This document shows, one piece after another, positions 59,947 to 64,000 of a stretch of DNA of 64,000 nt (positions are counted from its first letter, which is position 1; every line of letters starts with the position of its first letter). Source of the stretch: Gymnopilus junonius (taxonomy: Eukaryota > Basidiomycota > Agaricomycetes > Agaricales > Galerinaceae); NCBI GenBank assembly GCA_015501075.1, contig JADNYJ010000166.1:1-64000 (forward strand). Direction: 5' to 3'. The notes under the pieces were generated by a model. That model made no database searches. It was not told the DNA's origin and saw only the letters and a program-made list of their open reading frames with translations. The position numbers and the translations under genes were made by a program.

Positions 59947-60965
59947 TCACGAAAAGATGTCCTCGGCTTCTTTAATTGCGTCTTCCCTGCGCTTGCCGAT
60001 TATTGAGTCGTACGCCGATTTAGTTGGGCGGTAGGTTGAAGCAGTGTATTCTGCAAGGGAGTAAGTAAATCATTAACTTATTCGGTAGATTATCACGCAC
60101 CCCCATTAATACCATTACTATCCTCTTGTACGAAAATATACCTTTCACAACAGGACCAGGCTTCCAGCTTGATGCGATAAATCTTGGGATGGCGTAAGCT
60201 TAGCGATAAACCGAGTTGGATCAATCGCTTCCTCTACTCACTTGGAAATAAGGGTGTTCAAAGTCAGGAAAGCGAAGGACGCCAACGTCAACCAGCCTCT
60301 TCTCATGATGCTCGTGGCCGTAGAAAAAGGTCTCGAAGCTTGTGATGGTAGCTCCAGTTTGAGCGACAATGGCACCCAGGACATCGATATTGATTTGGGT
60401 CGACCTCAGGACATCCGAATCGCCAATGAATTTGGTGAACCATGTATGGACCTGTGGAAGGTACATTAAATATCAGTGTACATCGAAGGATTGGATTTGG
60501 TGACGCCCACCTCCCTAACGACCACAGGATCGGGTGACCCATCAACTTTGAAAAAATTCAATCTGGAGGGTTTGATAAACTTGTTCTCGCGCTGAACCGG
60601 GCTATCGTAGCGTTCTACAGTGTTAGGCTCACGGCTCTCGAAAGTAGAGGTGATATCGTCCCAGGAAAGGAGGCCTCCGTTGTGCAGCCGCTTTCCGCCA
60701 GGCCATGCAGGATGTCAACAATCATAAGTTTGAGTTGTTCATCCATGGACTTGATCGTTTTACTGGTGAGTTCCCCGTAGGCAGGCGCGAGACCGACGTG
60801 GAGGTAATCCTCCTTGGTGTTGTCTTTTACATCGATCTGTAAAAATGTAGTCACTTGAAAAGATAGGGGGTTGCGATCGTCTACACACCTTGAGAAGTCG
60901 AAGTTCTCAACGTATTTGTCAATACCTGAGACTTGAGCACCGAAAACGCTAGCGAGAGTGACCAT
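59947..60965 (-). CDS. Uncharacterised paralog 3 of the cluster (C-module only)
   Basis: Starts MVTLASVFGAQVSGIDKYVE (ATG at 60,963-60,965), at the point that links the two modules in paralog 4. It continues KEDYLHVGLAPAYGELTSKT, LLSWDDITSTFESREPNTVE, FIKPSRLNFFKVDGSPDPVV, VHTWFTKFIGDSDVLRSTQI, VGVLRFPDFEHPYFQ, IYRIKLEAWS, and a last exon ending KRREDAIKEAEDIFS (stop 59,947-59,949). Introns are in the same places as in paralog 4. One frame break near 60,700 is repaired by one more G in a GG pair. No N-module remains are visible upstream (60,966-61,393). Either a true single-module gene or a 5'-truncated copy. Confidence 0.65.
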
Positions 60966-61393
60966 GTTTACGCAAAGGTCGAAACAAATTCCGGGTTCAA
61001 GTTTATGAGGACTCGTTTGGAGTCCGGCTCCCAGAGAACGCTTCTATGGATTGCCTGTGTATTTTACCCATGGGAATATCCAGTAGAAATCCTGATCCGT
61101 AGTTTCAGGTTACCTGCAGTCCGCAGATTGGAGTCACACGTCCTTGAGGGTCTGCGTCGACTGACAGATACAATTTAACCATAAATGCAAACTTTTCAGC
61201 CGAATAATGGTGTATAAGACGTGTGTAGAAGTAGGTTTAACCAAAAGGAACTGTCCTTCACCCTCATTCAGTGGTCGGGATTAGCAGCACCCGGACAGCT
61301 TGAAGGTAGGTTGAGAGATATCACATGATGGTTTGAGGTAATAGTAGGACGACAGTAAGGACGTATCGATTTGTATACTCGCCAAATTTGGCT
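60966..61393. other. Spacer between paralogs 3 and 4
   Basis: No gene and no N-module homology visible. Holds the upstream region of paralog 3 (minus strand). Confidence 0.45.
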
Positions 61394-64000
61394 TCAGGAA
61401 AAGATATCCTCCGACTCCTTCACCGCCTTATCCAAGACTTCTTTTCTCATCTTGTCCATAACGCTCTTTCGGGGTTGGAAATGGCGAACATTCAATTCTT
61501 CAGCAGGCGTGAGTGCATTGATCACCTGAATGTAGTAGATTATAACGCACCTCCAGTAATTCCACTGGAATCTTCTTGCCAGGCCAGATATCTAGCGGAG
61601 ACCGACCATGCGGTCAATTTGATGCGGTAAACCTGAGGGGAGTCATGGGGTTTTCAGAATCGAGCAGAGATCCGCATCCCTTCTGTTCATCTTACTCACT
61701 TTGAAGTAAGGGTGTTCAGGGTCAGGGAAGCGAAGAACGCCAATATCGACGAGAGTCTTCTCGTGGTGCTCAATTTTGTGTATGACAGCTTCGACGCTGT
61801 CGATGGTAGCTCCTGTTTGAGCGACGATTTCGGCCATGACCTTGATATTGATTTTGGTAGAGTCAAGGATGTCTTGATCGCCAATGAATTTGGTGAACCA
61901 CGTCTGCACCTAGAAAGAGCGGGCACCAGATCAGTTTACGTGTAATCTAAATGAAGCATCACATTACTGACCTCCTTAACAACTGTGGGGTCAGGAGCCC
62001 CGCTAATCTTGAAGAAGTTCAACACCGAGGGCTTGATCAGTTTATCTGCGCGGTCGATCTTAGACCCCGCTTTGCTGTCGTCGGGCTCAATGAGGGTGTT
62101 CTGCATCAAGACGGACATGACTTCATCCCAGGAAAGGGGATCTCCCTTTTCCTTCCGCTTCTTCTCCAGGAGGCGCATAGTTCCGGCTATCATGACCTTC
62201 AGATGTTCATCCATGGTTTTGATAGTTTCACTGGTGAGGGTCCCATACGCTGGTGCGAGACCGACGTGGAGGTAGTCGTCTTTGGTACTATCTTTTACAT
62301 CGACCTGTAGAAGTATGTTGCGTTCCAATCAGTGAGAAAGTAGGCTTATTGAGATTGAGTACTAACGGTGAGGAAATCGAAGCCCTGAATAACATTACCC
62401 ACACCCGACCCAACCTTTGGACCAAAAACCTCGGAGACACGGGGGCCTTCAGGCTTGGTGCTGACGAGGCGCTGGCCAATCACAGCAAGCACTATTGGGT
62501 AAACCTGCTGAGCAGCCGGGATCAAGGTGATCGAGCCACTGGCGTCGTCCCACTCGACTCCTTTGAAGCTCGTGTCGACGTGCTGGGAAGAACCACCTCC
62601 ACCTGCTTCACCCACTTCAAAGCCGAAAATCTTCAAACTTCCACCACTGTTCCTCGCCGTTTCATACAACTCCTTTGCTTCTTTTCTTATCGAGTGCCCA
62701 AACGTCACCGTTAAAGCGATATCATATCCGACCAAGACAGACATCGGTCTCGCATACTTGGAGTTGAGGACGTCGGGTGCACCATCGACAAGCTGAGGGA
62801 ATCGGTTTTTAACATTAGCAACATCCCTAGAAATCACGTCAAGTTTCCTCCCAGCATTCGAGGAAAAAAATTCCTTACCATCGACCAGCAGTGACCGGGA
62901 AAAGCTTCATGCCGATCGCGCTGATGGTAAACGCGATCTCCGTTTCTTTTCCCTGCGTCTCCAAAATGAACTTCTTCTGCGTCTGTCCGTCTGCAGCAGA
63001 GAAGAACGGGAAAATCCCAGCGGATCCGGAGCCGCGAACGTCCTTGTAGCCATAATCCTCCCAGCTCGTCTCTTTCCCCTCCTTCACATTGATCGTCAGA
63101 ACTTGGTTGCGTTTCGGACTCGCTTGGGAAGCCAGCCTCATCCATTCGTTCATGGCGATATTGTATCCACGAATACTGTAATCCGGCACTTGGACGATGT
63201 AATTGTGGATTGCGCTCTCAGATATCTTCTCTCCACCCTCAGCCCGCTTCGTAGCTTGCGCCATCAAGTCTATATCGGCCGTAATACCGGCCTGGTTGTA
63301 GCTATCATTCCAAACGTCAGGCTCATAGCTCTCTTATCGCAACCATCGACCAAAAACTCACCCTGGATACTTTTTCTCTGGGTCAGTTTCCAAAGCATCT
63401 CGAAGACCCGCACGAATATCCGCAAGCGTAGCGGCTTGAGGGCCATAATGCTGCATCGCTGCGGCATCCAAGCTGGTGTACGCCCGCTTTCGCAACTCTT
63501 CCGCTGAATCGAGGTACGGCGCGCTCTCTCGCGTCCAGGGCCAGAACTGTTTCGTGGATATGCCTGCGTCGTGGGCTTTCTTCCATGCTGCCATGGCCTT
63601 ATCGAATGCGGCAGAGTAGGCGTCCTCTGCGTCAGCTACTGCCTTTCTTGCTTCTGCCATGTGCTGTGTCACCCCAGGGCTCCAGTCGATTTTCTAAAAA
63701 ACGGTGTTAGGCAGACTTCACGGAGTTATAAAGATAATATCTCACAGTGTAAATGTAATCAACATAACTGAAATGCAAGGGGGAAAACGGATATTGACAT
63801 AAGTCGTAGAAGAGCTCAGACCAAACAGCAAAAGACATACGTTCGCAAGTCCTGAATATAACTTGGATTTCCTCCTCCACCAAAATAAGAGGGATTATCC
63901 GCTGTGAGCAATGTGTCTCCAAACGCGTACACCTCGAAATTGGTGATCTCAGGTGGTATGAGACTTCCAGCCGGAATACCTCTCTGGACGAGGGGACTCA
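61394..64000 (-). CDS. Uncharacterised paralog 4 (N- and C-modules fused), 5' partial
   Basis: Runs in from beyond the right edge. N-module: SPLVQRGIPAGSLIPPEITN, DNPSYFGGGG, 22-nt microexon (63,746-63,767) encoding YVDYIYT, helical part (ARKAVADAEDAYSAAFDKAM), then SWEDYGYKDVRGSGSAGIFP, VTAGRW, VGYDIALTVTFGHSIRKEAK and YPIVLAVIGQRL. A linker VFGPKVGSGVGNVIQGFDFL joins it to the C-module: KDDYLHVGLAPAYGTLTSET, LIKPSVLNFFKISGAPDPTV, VQTWFTKFIGDQDILDSTKI, VDIGVLRFPDPEHPYFK, VYRIKLTAWS, and the end KEVLDKAVKESEDIFS (stop 61,394-61,396). Every exon join I checked keeps frame, so it is intact within the window. Cytosolic by appearance. Function unknown. Confidence 0.8.

Noticed and set aside
1..64000. 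CRISPR arrays, bacterial operons, rRNA
   Set aside because: No regularly spaced repeats, no bacterial gene organisation; introns and gene families are fungal.

Overview
The window looks like nuclear DNA of a mushroom-forming basidiomycete (Agaricomycetes, probably Agaricales). Genes are split by short introns (mostly about 50-65 nt). There are PVL-type seven-bladed beta-propeller lectin genes, F-box/LRR-like paralogs, a mitochondrial-type PP2C, paired MFS transporters, a C2-domain protein and a tyrosine-recombinase (DIRS-type) retroelement of the kind common in this class. No bacterial operon, CRISPR array, rRNA or intact tRNA gene was seen.

Layout. 1-4.3 kb: an acidic, multi-exon protein of an agaricomycete-specific family, cut by the window edge. 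4.3-12.9 kb: a transposon nest with almost no CpG. It holds a tRNA-like SINE fragment, a 992-bp hAT-type element (8-bp target duplication) and a DIRS-like element (gag, RT-RNase H, tyrosine recombinase). The DIRS element is killed by in-frame stops and interrupted by an 841-bp Mutator-like element carrying a helicase fragment. 13.4-20.7 kb: a dead PVL lectin copy and an F-box/LRR-like pair flanking a PP2C gene. 21.8-28.2 kb: a secreted kinase-like protein, a gene-poor stretch, and a broken trypsin-fold protein. 28.4-29.1 kb: a second hAT-type element. 29.5-36.7 kb: MFS transporter, hypothetical gene, PVL lectin with a novel N-terminal region, and a PVL relic. 38.9-48.9 kb: Ser/Pro-rich protein, acyltransferase-3-like membrane protein, second MFS transporter (opposite strand), C2-domain protein. 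50.5-51.7 kb: F-box protein. 52.9-53.5 kb: an inverted copy of the 6.4-kb repeat that preserves the empty site of the first hAT element.

53.9-64 kb is the most interesting block: four members of one uncharacterised fungal family. Two have only an N-terminal module, one has only a C-terminal module, and the fourth (running off the right edge) has both fused. The three copies with the N-terminal module share a 22-nt microexon at the same place. Fission/fusion of the two modules suggests that they act together, but I know of no function for them.

Caution: at least seven otherwise conserved genes are broken by single-base frameshifts, nearly all explained by loss of one base in a short homopolymer. 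This may reflect residual sequencing error rather than pseudogenes. The CGA-to-TGA and TGG-to-TAG stops in the DIRS element and in the first PVL copy look like genuine mutational decay.
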